Source: Paramacrobiotus metropolitanus
Lineage: Eukaryota > Tardigrada > Eutardigrada > Parachela > Macrobiotidae
DNA: 64,000 bases
Direction: 5' to 3'
Assembly (NCBI RefSeq): GCF_019649055.1
Contig: NW_026570221.1
Location: forward strand, 2,542,001-2,606,000
Position 1 is the stretch's first letter; each line of letters starts with the position of its first letter. The notes beneath the pieces were generated by a model. It saw nothing but the letters and a program-made list of their open reading frames with translations. It had not been told where the DNA came from and made no database searches. The position numbers and the translations under genes were made by a program. Shown here piece after piece: positions 24,701 to 33,671 of the stretch.

Positions 24701-25975
24701 CCGGCTCTTCCAACGACGGAATCTGGAAATAAAAACATAATTATTGCAGTTGACTACGGGAGTAAATATATTGTTGCTGAAGCAGTCGAAAGAAATGATG
24801 CCGCTACCTTGGCATTATTCTTTTACAAAAGGATTTTAACAGTTTTTGGAATGCCGATACACATTACGTCGGATCGTGGCAGTAATTTTATGTCAGAAAT
24901 GTTTCGAGAGCTTCTCGCTCTCGCAGGTGTTGCTCACGCACCGACAGCGTCAGGACACCAACAAGGTAACGGTCTTGTCGAAAAACGAGTAGGAGAAATC
25001 AAAAAGGCGCTAGCGAAATATGTTAACGAGCAACAAAGCGACTGGGATATTTTCCTCCCGGCACTTTGTGCTGCGTTTAATAGCAAAGTCGTGGAACGCA
25101 CGGGCCGCACACCATTTTTCATGATGCACGGCACTGAGATGCGCTTACCAGTAAATAACTTCCTCCCTTTTGAGGAAGACTTTGTTGTTCCCGCTCACGT
25201 TTATGTACAGCAGATGCAGCGCGGCCTTGGAGAGGCTTTGGATTTGGTAAACGCAGAGGAATTTCGCCACAAACTAAAAGATAAAATCGGTTATGATGCG
25301 AATGTCTCGCATGTTATTTATAAAACCGGAGATCAGGTCCTTGTGTACGTACTTCACAGAAAGGTGGGTAAAAATCCATCTCTTATGCCCCGTTGGACCG
25401 CCGGATGGGAAATTGTTCGCCAGTCAGGACCAGTCCACTATGTAGTTAAAAGTAATCGACGCGGGAATGTCAAAGTTGATACAGTTCACGTTAGTCGTTT
25501 AAAGCCCCATAACTTCCGTGATGTTGATATTATTTTACAAGATGAACATTTACCTAAATTGCTTGATTGTGTGGAGAAGGAATGTCCTGATGAAATCGTT
25601 GAGGCGCCCGCGCCGCCGCCGGTAATACCTTCACCGGATACGGCATCGTCGCCACTGGATGCGGATTATGCAAAGTACTTGGATGATCAGATGGACAAAG
25701 TTCCGTTGTTGAAGACCCGCTCTGGGCGTGTGGTCAAGCCGGTGGAGAGGTTCATTAATGAAAATAACGACAAAAAACGTAAAAGAGATCCATCGGTGGA
25801 TAATAAAAAGAGAATGACAACTAATGGTCGGGATCCGCTAACTCTGAATGTATCCCAGCCTGGGGAGAATAATCCCATACTGCCTGAAACATCTGCAAGT
25901 AATACACTGATTACTTGTAATGCTATGGAAATCGTGCTGGTACAACAAATGGAAATCCTCCAGTACCTGTGGTAA
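15789..25975 (+). CDS. Gag-Pol coding region of the giant element (fossil; about one break)
   Basis: About 10.2 kb encodes, in order: an N-terminal region; a long coiled coil (about 16790-17650); a Gag core (about 18190-18720); an Asn/Gln/Gly/Arg-rich tail (about 18770-19330); a CX2CX3HX4C knuckle (about 19395); an aspartic protease (about 19650-19960, DTG at 19701); an integrase-type zinc module (about 20940-21370); a pre-RT region; reverse transcriptase; RNase H; and integrase with a C-terminal GPY/F-like domain. Gag and Pol appear to share one frame through the protease, so a single polyprotein is suggested. Length is about double that of a typical gypsy gag-pol, mostly because of the coiled coil and the linker between protease and RT. 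Confidence 0.9.
16790..17650 (+). other. Gag N-terminal coiled-coil segment
   Basis: About 290 residues of heptad-like, charge-rich sequence (for example LKDANRHLEKQLEEAQRELS) with almost no proline. Ty3/gypsy Gags usually lack so long a coil, so it may set multimer size or bind host cytoskeletal or motor proteins (inference). Confidence 0.7.
18190..18720 (+). other. Retrotransposon Gag (capsid-like) core
   Basis: Residues around KLLTFDD.HPEKIQKWLMNVE, FQWFERFW, WSDFFKPAIIEHF, and YLDSFLPWFEEL..SDEEQVEALLEG follow the retrotrans_gag pattern of Ty3/gypsy elements. Confidence 0.75.
18770..19440 (+). other. Nucleocapsid-like Asn/Gln/RGG-rich tail with zinc knuckle
   Basis: Runs of N, G, R and Q (RGNYRPNNNYRGNNNQRGG) flank a Pro/Gln/Val-rich block, then CFRCHGLHPAAGC forms a CX2CX3HX4C knuckle. 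Low-complexity RGG tracts suggest RNA binding and possibly condensate-type assembly (inference). Confidence 0.7.
19650..19960 (+). other. Retropepsin-like aspartic protease domain
   Basis: MLDTGSSISVMS (DTG at 19701-19709) is the catalytic loop, and VVLGLDFL is the second conserved strand of retropepsins. It lies between the knuckle and RT, as expected for gypsy. Confidence 0.85.
20505..20706 (+). repeat. Three internal copies of the 3' polypurine-tract motif
   Basis: CAAGTTCGTGGGGG occurs at 20505, 20551 and 20688. The third copy continues as GTTCGTGGGGGTGACG (20691-20706), identical over 16 bases to the junction of the 3' polypurine tract and LTR at 36835-36850. They lie in the linker between protease and RT and are translated as QVRGG or as SSWG. 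Confidence 0.85.
20940..21370 (+). other. Extra integrase-type H2C2 zinc module, copy 1
   Basis: QFWRETQQMCVDSRMWYKMY, then IYVPYQWRQKL.., HEILVHK.., LFYWPD.., NCDVC. This is the pattern of the integrase N-terminal HHCC domain and its leading helix, but no catalytic core follows. It sits between protease and RT, outside the normal integrase position. Confidence 0.75.
22780..24020 (+). other. Reverse transcriptase and RNase H region
   Basis: SRRLTVDFRKLN, FGLKDAPSAFQRAM, VLVFIDDIIVFSK (FIDD active site) and FLGMVGYYRQFI identify Ty3/gypsy RT. RNase H follows with VVVDAS.., ELEAYAV, QTDHQALVFL and VIADALSR. Family placement is strong; integrity is covered in the gag-pol entry. Confidence 0.92.
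24230..25560 (+). other. Integrase with zinc domain, DDE core and GPY/F-like tail
   Basis: The zinc domain (MYVPVHWR.., HDSPLAAHLG, YFYWPRMF, CASCAAC) is copy 2 of the module found also at 21 kb and 26 kb. The core shows AIDVAP, ITSDRGSNF and GNGLVEKRVGEIKKAL (a D,D,E arrangement). The tail GDQVLVYV..PRWTAGWEIV..VHVSRLKPH is of GPY/F type. Confidence 0.9.
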
Positions 25976-26005
25976 CTTCAGAAGAGCCCCGGCTTGGGCG
26001 TCATT

Positions 26006-26452
26006 TCAGCCCCGGCTTGGGCGCGTCCGGTTGAGCAGTTCTGGCCCCAGGGCGTGATCACTGACGATGTTTTGGACAAGCAGGAATTCTGGAAGTATCG
26101 GCAAATGGAGTGTAGCGACACCATGTTGTGGGACGCTGTAATTGATGGAGACTGCATCTTGGAGGAATCCCTTTATGCGGCTTGGCATCTTCCTTTGGTG
26201 CTGAAAGTAAATGGCATTATTTGCCATTACGGCGAAAAGACTGACATTCCTAAACGAATTTCGAAAATTTTGATTCCCTTTCAGTGGCGTAAAATAGTAG
26301 CGGAATCCGTGCATCGCCGACTATTACACAAATACAATAGCTCAATATCGCCATATGATTATCTTTATTCTAAGTTGAGATTCTTTTGGCCAGGAATGAA
26401 ATCCGATTTAGCGAAATTCAGTCGGAATTGTACCTTGTGTAATTTGGATTAA
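26006..26452 (+). CDS. Separate ORF with a third integrase-type H2C2 zinc module
   Basis: About 149 codons: EFWKYRQMECSDTMLW.., ILIPFQWRKIV.., HRRLLHKYN.., RFFWPGM.., NCTLCNLD, stop. It aligns by eye with the modules at 21 kb and in integrase, including the leading xFWxxxQ..C.D.xxW helix, and ends right after the second CxxC cysteine, with no catalytic core. It begins about 30 bp after the end of gag-pol in a different frame. It may be a free zinc-binding factor or a relic of a second integrase (inference). Confidence 0.6.
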   Translation, partial: SAPAWARPVEQFWPQGVITDDVLDKQEFWKYRQMECSDTMLWDAVIDGDCILEESLYAAWHLPLVLKVNGIICHYGEKTDIPKRISKILIPFQWRKIVAESVHRRLLHKYNSSISPYDYLYSKLRFFWPGMKSDLAKFSRNCTLCNLD

Positions 26453-26786
26453 ATGGCTGAGCGGCCGTGTAAACTTGTACATTTATTTTATTTTTAAATT
26501 TTAAAGATTGAAATTTTATGCCTCAATCTATTAATTACCTGGAAAACTCCCAAAAATTGTGTGTACGTACAGTTTGAGCGCGCGCACTCGCCATTGGATA
26601 GTCTGCGGTGACGTAGCGTCGTTGTTTCCATTTCGAATGCTGCTGGTTGAAGTTGCGGGAAGGTAGTTCAAAGACGAAATTTATCTCTGTAAAGTCAGTG
26701 TTATTTAATCGCCGTTCTTGGTCTGGTGCGAGTCTGCTCTTAATCACACTGACTTTACGGCTTACGATTAGTGGCACTCAGTCGAA

Positions 26787-27602
26787 ATGCATCGCCCAAA
26801 GGTACCGTCACATCCTTCCTATCAGCATGAGGATACCACCAGTTCCTCGGAGGATTCAGTGCAGGTTTTGGCAGACGTTTCGGCAGATGTTCAACCGCCA
26901 ATCTATCCTGATCCTCATGTCGGATGGCCAGAACCAACATTTGAATGGTCGACGCGTATGGTGGACTGCGGCATTCCATCGTCTCCACATGACTATGCTC
27001 GTGGAGGAAAGAGTTACATCCCTCCGTCTGGATTGATTCACTGCCCCTACAACCCAGACACTGATTACGTCGAGTTACATCCGGAGACTCTACTGCGTTT
27101 CCGTAGCAAGATTTATCAAAATGGATCGCAAATGACGCTGGACAAGTATAACCGCTTCGTCCACACCTTGGATCTGTCAAAGGATGCACATTATGCTTTA
27201 CTCCGTTACCTGCGGGTGGATTTCCGTCAAGGATGGCTCATTGGGCAGATTGTCTGCGAACTTCGTCGGAATTTCGGCATCAATGTTGTGCGCAACCCTG
27301 TCGAGTTCCTCACGGCGTTGGACTACGCCCCGGGTGAACTTGGTGATCGCGGTGCTATCGTCACACTCGTGGATGTCTACAATCAACATGCCAATGATCC
27401 TGTCTCGGACATTGACTTTGAGTTGCAATTGGAAGCGGAAGAACGCTGGCACTCAGCCCACCGTCGTTCGGATTACCTGCAGCAAGCTCGTTGGCTGACG
27501 AAGGGACAGGAGAAACGTGGCCCTGGCAAGTTGGATGACTTGATCGCTAAACGCCACCATCCTGACCATGATGACGATGAAGACATGACTCCTGCGGTTT
27601 AA
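26787..27602 (+). CDS. Accessory protein A of the giant element, unknown function, 271 aa
   Basis: I do not recognise the family. Residues 1-110 are Pro/Ser-rich and end in a segment with HCPYNPDTDYVELH; residues 110-250 look helical, with KDAHYALLRYLRVDFRQGW and a charged C terminus (HHPDHDDDEDM). No signal peptide or TM segment, so probably cytosolic or nuclear. AATAAA at about 27838 and an upstream region with TGACGTA and an inverted CCAAT (about 26590-26610) suggest it may be its own transcription unit. Confidence 0.55.
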   Translation: MHRPKVPSHPSYQHEDTTSSSEDSVQVLADVSADVQPPIYPDPHVGWPEPTFEWSTRMVDCGIPSSPHDYARGGKSYIPPSGLIHCPYNPDTDYVELHPETLLRFRSKIYQNGSQMTLDKYNRFVHTLDLSKDAHYALLRYLRVDFRQGWLIGQIVCELRRNFGINVVRNPVEFLTALDYAPGELGDRGAIVTLVDVYNQHANDPVSDIDFELQLEAEERWHSAHRRSDYLQQARWLTKGQEKRGPGKLDDLIAKRHHPDHDDDEDMTPAV

Positions 27603-28151
27603 CCGTATATGAGTTTTTATCAGCATTATATTCTTCTTATAGAAGGCTGTATAAGCTTCGGTTATTCTAGTTTAAATGATTCGTCCTTTCGTTTGAAGCT
27701 TTTGTATAGAATTCGTAGTTCTTAGCTTTAGTCTCGGCCTTTTACCAGCATTTACATGCGTTGTTACAAGGATTCAAATTCTTAGTAGTGTCTTGCGTAC
27801 CCTTTTTGTATTCGATCGTGAGATCTCTCCGTTGTGAAATAAATCCAATCGCAATCCATTTCAGTCCTGATCTAACAGTATAATTTAACTTATTTTCATG
27901 GAAACATCGCAGATATGGTCGAAAAGAATTTACTGGGTTTAGAAAAACAAATTAAACTTTCAGGGTTTCACGTGTAAACACGTTGGATATGGGTGTCGTC
28001 TAGCAACCGCCCGTATGTCGTCAAATGTTAGGGCAGTGCCACTTTGGGGCGCTCAGCTGTTTCCGGTTGTTGCAGTGCGTCAGCAGTTTTCTTGCTTTAA
28101 CTCGTCAACATCATTCATTCTTCCTTATCTGATTCTTATTACCTAATTTTC
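27603..28151 (+). other. Spacer between accessory genes A and B
   Basis: It holds an AATAAA (about 27838) following ORF A, then a GC-richer stretch (about 27990-28080) just before ORF B that is plausible as a promoter or 5' UTR. I see no coding content. Confidence 0.35.
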
Positions 28152-28949
28152 TTGTTCAATATGGAGATGGAATTTTATAAAAGTGAGCGTGGGCGCATGA
28201 TCTGTGCGGAGCAGGATGAAAAGAAGCGCCGTAAGTTTGTGGAATTCTCTGATGTGGTGTCGTACTTCACGGTGAACCAGGAACACATCGTGAAGTTTGT
28301 TTACTTTTGGCGTTCTCTGGTCGCTCCCTATACCTCTATTAAGGAGCTGTGTAAGCTGTCTAACTCCGAAATCATGGCCTTGAACTTTGCAGAAGTTGAG
28401 CCATCGGATTTTGAGGCTCAGGTGGCTTTAGCCATTGCGGATATTCGCGCTTCAGAGATGTTGATGTATTACGTGAAGGTGGGCTTTGTGTTGTTCCCCG
28501 ACACTCCGGTTCGCCGTGAAGCTGCTGAGCGAATCCGTGCGGAGTTCGGCTTGCCGTCTCTGCTTAATCCACCGGAATCTCCGCGTACGCGTCGCCGTCG
28601 GGAACTGGAAGAAGAAAATAAGCGTATCGAACACGATCTCTGCTGTGTGGAATGTGAGAATTATGGGCCAGGTACCTGCGGCCGTATGTTTCGGACTCCA
28701 TATGAACCACCTGTCCCGAAGCTATGGGGATCTCGCGATAGGGAGGATTCGAAGAAGCCTGCCTCAGATCTTGATGACTGGTGGGAACAGAACAAGCTGG
28801 ACATTCCAGACCCACTGAAGGTTTGGCCGGAAAATGCGTTGTGGGTGGACGAAAAACTTGGTATTGAGCAGACACCCAAGCAGAAGCGTAAGCTCATCGT
28901 TGTGCAGCGTCACTCTTTGCGTGGCATTCCTTATAATTACTGGAAGTGA
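28152..28949 (+). CDS. Accessory protein B of the giant element, unknown function, 265 aa
   Basis: Not recognised. Start at 28152, with a second ATG at 28161. Helical and charged, with PRTRRRREL and KQKRKL as likely nuclear-localisation signals, and a cysteine cluster CCVECENYGPGTC that could bind zinc. No TM segment or signal peptide. The codon choice is regular throughout, which supports a real gene. It lies in tandem with ORF A on the sense strand. Confidence 0.55.
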   Translation: MFNMEMEFYKSERGRMICAEQDEKKRRKFVEFSDVVSYFTVNQEHIVKFVYFWRSLVAPYTSIKELCKLSNSEIMALNFAEVEPSDFEAQVALAIADIRASEMLMYYVKVGFVLFPDTPVRREAAERIRAEFGLPSLLNPPESPRTRRRRELEEENKRIEHDLCCVECENYGPGTCGRMFRTPYEPPVPKLWGSRDREDSKKPASDLDDWWEQNKLDIPDPLKVWPENALWVDEKLGIEQTPKQKRKLIVVQRHSLRGIPYNYWK

Positions 28950-29560
28950 AGAGGATCGCCGTCTGTCTGCACTTTTTGAACGGCTTAAAATTTAAATTGT
29001 ACAGGCCTTTTCTCTCTAAATTCCTGCCGTTCTTTCTCTGCGTGTTTAGTTGATCTCCGGATGTGGCATCTTTGACGTGTATAAAGGTAGTGACGCTGCA
29101 TCTTTAATGTTTAAACGAGTGATGCTCTTTCCCTACAGTGTGATCAAGCTGCATGGTTGTTATGGCTTGTCTTTTTCGTGAATCCTCTTGTGGCCAAATG
29201 ATTTTGCCCGTCTTCATAGTAATTTTGTAGGTTTTAAATGATACTGGAAAACAAATTGAAATTATTGTTGTAGCGTGCCGTTGGTACATATTACAAACCC
29301 TAATTTGACGGGTGTATATTGCTCGAATATACCCACTCTACTGAACATGCTGACAGAATCGGAAAGTGTTGCTGCACCTTCTGCTATATACGCACTCTGC
29401 CGTAGAGTCGCGTACGGTAGTTTTCACTGCACTACATTCTCTCGTATACTGAATATCTCCCAGCTCTTGTTCTCCTTGTTTTGGTATTTATTTCCCTTAA
29501 ATCACACTGAATAAGCTCTTGTTCTGTTTTATTGTCATTTCTGTGACAATCTCGTTCACT
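28950..29560 (+). other. Spacer between accessory genes B and C
   Basis: T-rich DNA with no supported coding region. Confidence 0.3.
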
Positions 29561-29743
29561 ATGACTCCCCCTGCATGTGCGCAGAAGGAAGCGGCCAATC
29601 AGGCGCTGCAAAACCGTGTTTCGGAATGGACGGCATCTGTTGCACAGAAGATGGCTCTACGCACTGAAGCCCAACATCGCTTCGAGCGGAAGAAGACTGC
29701 TGTCAAGGAGGCCGTCTCCAAGCTTCCGCTAAAGAACCCGTAG
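29561..29743 (+). CDS. Small basic helical protein C, about 60 aa
   Basis: From ATG 29561: MTPPACAQKEAANQALQNRV.., a single predicted amphipathic helix rich in Lys, Arg and Ala, ending KLPLKNP. The frame is open further upstream (29519), which would add a hydrophobic N terminus, but the later ATG gives a compact helical product. AATAAA at about 30077 follows. Unknown function; it could be an RNA-binding or regulatory peptide (inference). Confidence 0.35.
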   Translation: MTPPACAQKEAANQALQNRVSEWTASVAQKMALRTEAQHRFERKKTAVKEAVSKLPLKNP

Positions 29744-30787
29744 TGTTTCTTGAACTTAATGGAGTCTCGGACTGGGATTCGGTCCTTCGTTGCTTCAGTA
29801 TGGCAAACATGTGGATGTTGTGGCTCTAGTTTCTCGAGCTCTTAGTTTTTACGCTAGGTATTCAGTTGTATTCCGGCTGTATATCCCTTTGCGATCTCAT
29901 GTTTCTCGGGTCTCTTTTAGATATTTATCTTTCGGGTTGTCCATATAGCTTGTGTCAGTTTTTGTTTTGTTATGTGAGTTCCAGCTGTGCTGTTTTCCGT
30001 GTAGATAACAATACGGCTCTTGCGTTTTGTTTTTCCGTTCGTTCGAATGGTTGGCTATTATGCGGGTTGCAAATTCAATAAAATCTACGTAGTTGCCGTT
30101 TCGGCTGTTGGTCCACGAATTTTAGCTTCTGCAGCATGCAACCACACGATAGACTACTTCCGTTAATGTTCGTGCTAGTTGCACGGAGTATACTACTCGG
30201 GCGGGTAACCTACACGCAGATTATGCATTCTTGTTATGAGCAGTGGTACGTTTTAGGCGCTACAATTACCCTATGTTTTGCGTAGAGCGACCCTGCTGGT
30301 ATAGTACTGGCTCCCGTTATTGGCTTCGTGTTGGTCAGAGGTTCCAATCCATATAAAAACGCGATTTTGTAAATACACTTTCCTTTTTGGTTGTATTATT
30401 TTATGCTTTCATATTTTAGGACACGGGATTAAATAATGTGAATTATGGCCTATTCTACATTGAGAGCGACCGTTACAAAGTGGAAACCTTAATGCAGTTA
30501 ACGGTACGATATTCCGTGGCAGTAGTTTCGTCGATGCCTTGCGTGGCGTAGTGGACTAGACAAGAGGACAATACTAGGCGACTCTCTGCTAGGTCCTGGG
30601 TTCTAACCTTCTATAATTCTAAAAGTGTTTTCATAAACCTCCTTTTTTTTGGGTCTATATTTTTCAAACGGATATGCCTTATGTATTTTGTACGTTGGTG
30701 CTAATTTTATTGTAAGCATCAGTGAGCGGCGCACAATTGTACAGTCCGTGACGTTCCGTTTTGGCTATTTTTGTCGAACAAAGTGGT

Positions 30788-30891
30788 AGTGTAGTGGTCG
30801 AGTGGCCAATTTCTGTGACCACCCGGTTGATTTAAGGCCTTGGGTTCAAAACCCCCATAATTAATGCACAATTTGTTAGACCTTCTTTTTT
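30788..30891 (+). ncRNA. tRNA-like unit 3
   Basis: A box TGGTCGAGTGG (30795-30805, as in Leu/Ser tRNAs), B box GGTTCAAAACC (30843-30853), T6 at 30886-30891. The A-B spacing of 48 bp fits a tRNA. The T stem is only partly paired, so it is tRNA-like rather than a normal tRNA gene. Confidence 0.5.
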
Positions 30892-31045
30892 CGATTTTAT
30901 ATTTTTATACAGTAACATATCAATGTTTTGGTGCGCTTCCTTTAAATTTTGTCATCATAATGAATGAGCGAAGGAGTCGGATGTACGGCCGCGTAATTAT
31001 TATATACACGTTGGCGTATTTCCGGTGTCAAGTTATAATGGCGGA

Positions 31046-31153
31046 TATTCTGTGGTGTAGTGCTTAGACCGATTATCCACGCTAATCAGCTGTGGCAAGG
31101 TCTAGAGTTCAAATCCCTAAAATTAAGTTCTGTATTTTGAAAATCTTCTTTTT
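31046..31153 (+). ncRNA. tRNA-like unit 4
   Basis: A-box-like TGGTGTAGTGC (31053), B-box-like AGTTCAAATCC (31106-31116), T5 at 31149-31153. The T-arm pairs at four of five positions. Confidence 0.45.
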
Positions 31154-31255
31154 GGGTTTCATATTTTTACAATAGCACAGACCAATGCGTCGCCTATGAT
31201 AAACCTAATCCTACAATCATTTCCGATGGAAGAATTTAAAAAATTAACACCGTAG

Positions 31256-31368
31256 AACGCCGTAGTATAGTGCTCCACACTGTTGAACTACAACAATGGG
31301 CAAATTTGAAGGTTTCAGGTTCGAAACCCGGCTAAAATTAATTTGCGATTTTATACAACTCACTTTTT
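31256..31368 (+). ncRNA. tRNA-like unit 5
   Basis: B box GGTTCGAAACC (31318-31328) has one mismatch to the consensus GGTTCGANTCC. A-box-like TAGTATAGTGC at 31263. T5 at 31364-31368. The T-arm is largely pairable. Confidence 0.5.
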
Positions 31369-31788
31369 GGTTGTTATATTTTTATTCTTGCCTTATCTAA
31401 GACCCTGGCAGTCGTAGTTTAAATTCCGTGACTGCTACAAACGTACGGTTTTATAAATCCAGCGGGTATTATGCTGTGGTATTCTGTTGGATGATTTCGT
31501 AGTGTGGTGGCCGAGTAAATAATCAAGGAAATTACTTACCGAAATCTCGGGTCCACTTGTAGTGAAGCATTTGTAGTATAGCGGCTCACTTGCAGAGTCA
31601 CAAGAAGGAGCTACTCCATGCTTTTCAATAGAAATGCTTGAAATTTGTACTTACAAACCACATTTTTCGGTATTTTTGTGCCTGAATACTGAATTCAGCC
31701 CTTGACGCTCGATTTTATTTTATACACATTTATTTTATACACGACATAGCGCTTCCGGTGTCAAAGTTAACTGGGCTTCTACGTAGAG

Positions 31789-31898
31789 TACCTCGTAGCG
31801 TAGTGGCTCGGCCGGGAACTCTCGTTCTCCAACTGCTTCACAGGTCTAGAGTTCAAGTCCCTAAAGTTAAAATTGCGAATTTTGAAAACCTTCTTTTT
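31789..31898 (+). ncRNA. tRNA-like unit 7
   Basis: A box TAGCGTAGTGG (31796-31806) fits the consensus. B-box-like AGTTCAAGTCC (31850-31860). T5 at 31894-31898. It follows a primer-site-like motif by about 30 bp. Confidence 0.5.
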
Positions 31899-32527
31899 CG
31901 GGTTTATATTTTTATGATAATGTAGAATAACGTGTTGGCATTGACGATGATAATTTCGCGATCATTTCGGTTGAGCAACTTACAAGTACCGTCGTGGAAT
32001 GTCGTAGTGTAGTGCTTTGCACCGTTGAACTACTGCAACGGGGAAACTAAAAGGTATTGGGTATTGGGTAAGTCCCTCACGGTTGATTTGCATTTCCTGG
32101 GAAATCTACTTTTTCTTGTCTTATATTTTTATAATCGCTTTGAAAAGTACTGACAATAGTTTCTGGACTTGCAGAATTAAATTGGAAGAGCGGCGCATGT
32201 ATGCGTATATTCTTGAAGTGACAATGCGCATGCTCGTGTCTTCACTTGCAATCGAATGACTTCGTAGTACGGTGGCTAGGAAAGATGGCCATTCATTATA
32301 ATTACTACCTCTTTGAAGTCTCAGGTTGCATGTTGCATGTTCAGAACTTACCTTTTTCCGAACTATTTTTATGTATATTTTGGAACGAAACTATTCCAGA
32401 GAGAGATACTTAACTCCGCGACTTAACTGGGAAAAACAAACGTATAAGTTGTTCAACGCTTTACTGTAGCGATTATATATACACATGGCGCTTCCGGTGT
32501 CTAAATAATTGTTTGGAAATGTGCGTA

Positions 32528-32629
32528 GTCACGCTAGCGTAGTGGCAAGAACAGGATGTAGCCGTGCAGCTAGTTCTCAGGTTCAACTCCACGTTAAGAC
32601 CCATTTTGTAACTTATAAAATTTCTTTTT
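32528..32629 (+). ncRNA. tRNA-like unit 10
   Basis: A box TAGCGTAGTGG (32535-32545), B box GGTTCAACTCC (32580-32590, one mismatch), spacing 45 bp as in a standard tRNA, T-runs at 32604 and 32625. This is the best-formed unit. Confidence 0.55.
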
Positions 32630-33010
32630 ATTTCTTTTTGGTCTTTGCCGACGCTGATTTATGCGGATGTTGTTGTATCTTTGGGAATTAAATTTGTACC
32701 GATTACAAGTACGGTTAATTTTCTTATTAATGTACTACAGCCTAGTAATGCACAAGGTCTACGGCTAAAATTCTTTTAATTGATTTCGGCAACATTATTA
32801 CGACCGGCAATTACACTCTCTTGATAAAAATTCATGTTAAACTCAAGGGCGAGATCTGTACGACCAGCATAATCAGAAATTATATGAGCAAAGTTAGCAA
32901 AATTAAAACTCAGATCCAAAAGTTAAAATACAACCAGGATACAGGAAACACCGGCTGAATCACCAACGAATTATTTAGACAGCCACCAGAGATGTATAAA
33001 ACGCCAGAAT

Positions 33011-33574
33011 CTAATCTAAATCCACGCTTTCCTTGGCATTGTTGATGTTGGCCATGCGTTGTTCCAAAGCCTCCCGTACATACTTCACGTGATTGGCATC
33101 GGTGTACACACGCGCCTTTAAGGTGTTCACCAGTGCCTTACAGTTCTTCATGATGACCTGTTCGCTCTCCACCATCTGCAGCAGTTTATCAATGTCGTTG
33201 GTGTTGGCAATGCTCTCGTCGCCCGGTTTCTCAGCCTTCACCTTGGGCTTCTCGGTTTTTGCTGCCTTAAGCTGTTCGCCCCTTTTGGCTGCTACATATC
33301 GTGGACGGGCATTCATCTCTTTTAGTTGACTCAACGTGATAATTGGCTCTCGCTTGATCCGAGCATCCTTGTTAGAGCGGACAAGCATATTGACTCCGAT
33401 AGTGTTGTTTTTCGCTGGCTCGATGGCGTCCAAGCGCTCCATCACTCCGTCAATGATTAGCTCGACGTCTTCGCCCACATAGCCGAAACTGGCGTCGGTT
33501 ACATGTTGTTCCGATTCTGCTCGGCTCTTTTCGATCTTCAGACTGGCCATCTTCACGTCTGCAACTTGGTACAA
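33011..33574 (-). CDS. Antisense accessory protein D, 187 aa, unknown
   Basis: Charged, Lys/Glu/Ala-rich, largely helical, with a central basic stretch (AAKRGEQLKAAKTEKPKVKA) and a C-terminal helix pair. No TM segment. The strand is opposite to gag-pol. It follows ORF E (33672-34379) by 97 bp on the same strand, so they may be cotranscribed. Unrecognised family. Regular codon use over the full frame supports coding. Confidence 0.5.
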   Translation of the reverse strand: MYQVADVKMASLKIEKSRAESEQHVTDASFGYVGEDVELIIDGVMERLDAIEPAKNNTIGVNMLVRSNKDARIKREPIITLSQLKEMNARPRYVAAKRGEQLKAAKTEKPKVKAEKPGDESIANTNDIDKLLQMVESEQVIMKNCKALVNTLKARVYTDANHVKYVREALEQRMANINNAKESVDLD

Positions 33575-33671
33575 TTATGCAAATGTCCGAAAGTCAGGCT
33601 GCGTCTATTCTGCATTTTTGTGTACACGATTGTACACAGCTGACTTACAGTACTATGATCTTGAAATTAAA

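Larger units (their letters stand above)
30240..32640 (+). repeat. Array of about ten tRNA-like units in a three-unit higher-order repeat
   Basis: Roughly every 245 bp there is an A-box-like element (TGGCGTAGTGG at 30544, TGGTCGAGTGG at 30795, TAGCGTAGTGG at 31796 and 32535), then 43-55 bp later a B-box-like element (GGTTCCAATCC 30340, GGTTCAAAACC 30843, AGTTCAAATCC 31106, GGTTCGAAACC 31318, AGTTCAAGTCC 31850, GGTTCAACTCC 32580), then 15-40 bp later a run of four to eight T. This is the layout of Pol III tRNA genes. Weaker units lie near 31500, 32005 and 32265. Units 4, 7 and 10 share flanks, as do 5 and 8, and 6 and 9, giving a higher-order period near 735 bp. Confidence 0.8.

Noticed and set aside
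30240-32640. Functional tRNA gene cluster
   Set aside because: Boxes and terminators fit, but acceptor and T stems pair poorly and I could not find consistent anticodon arms, so I call them tRNA-like.
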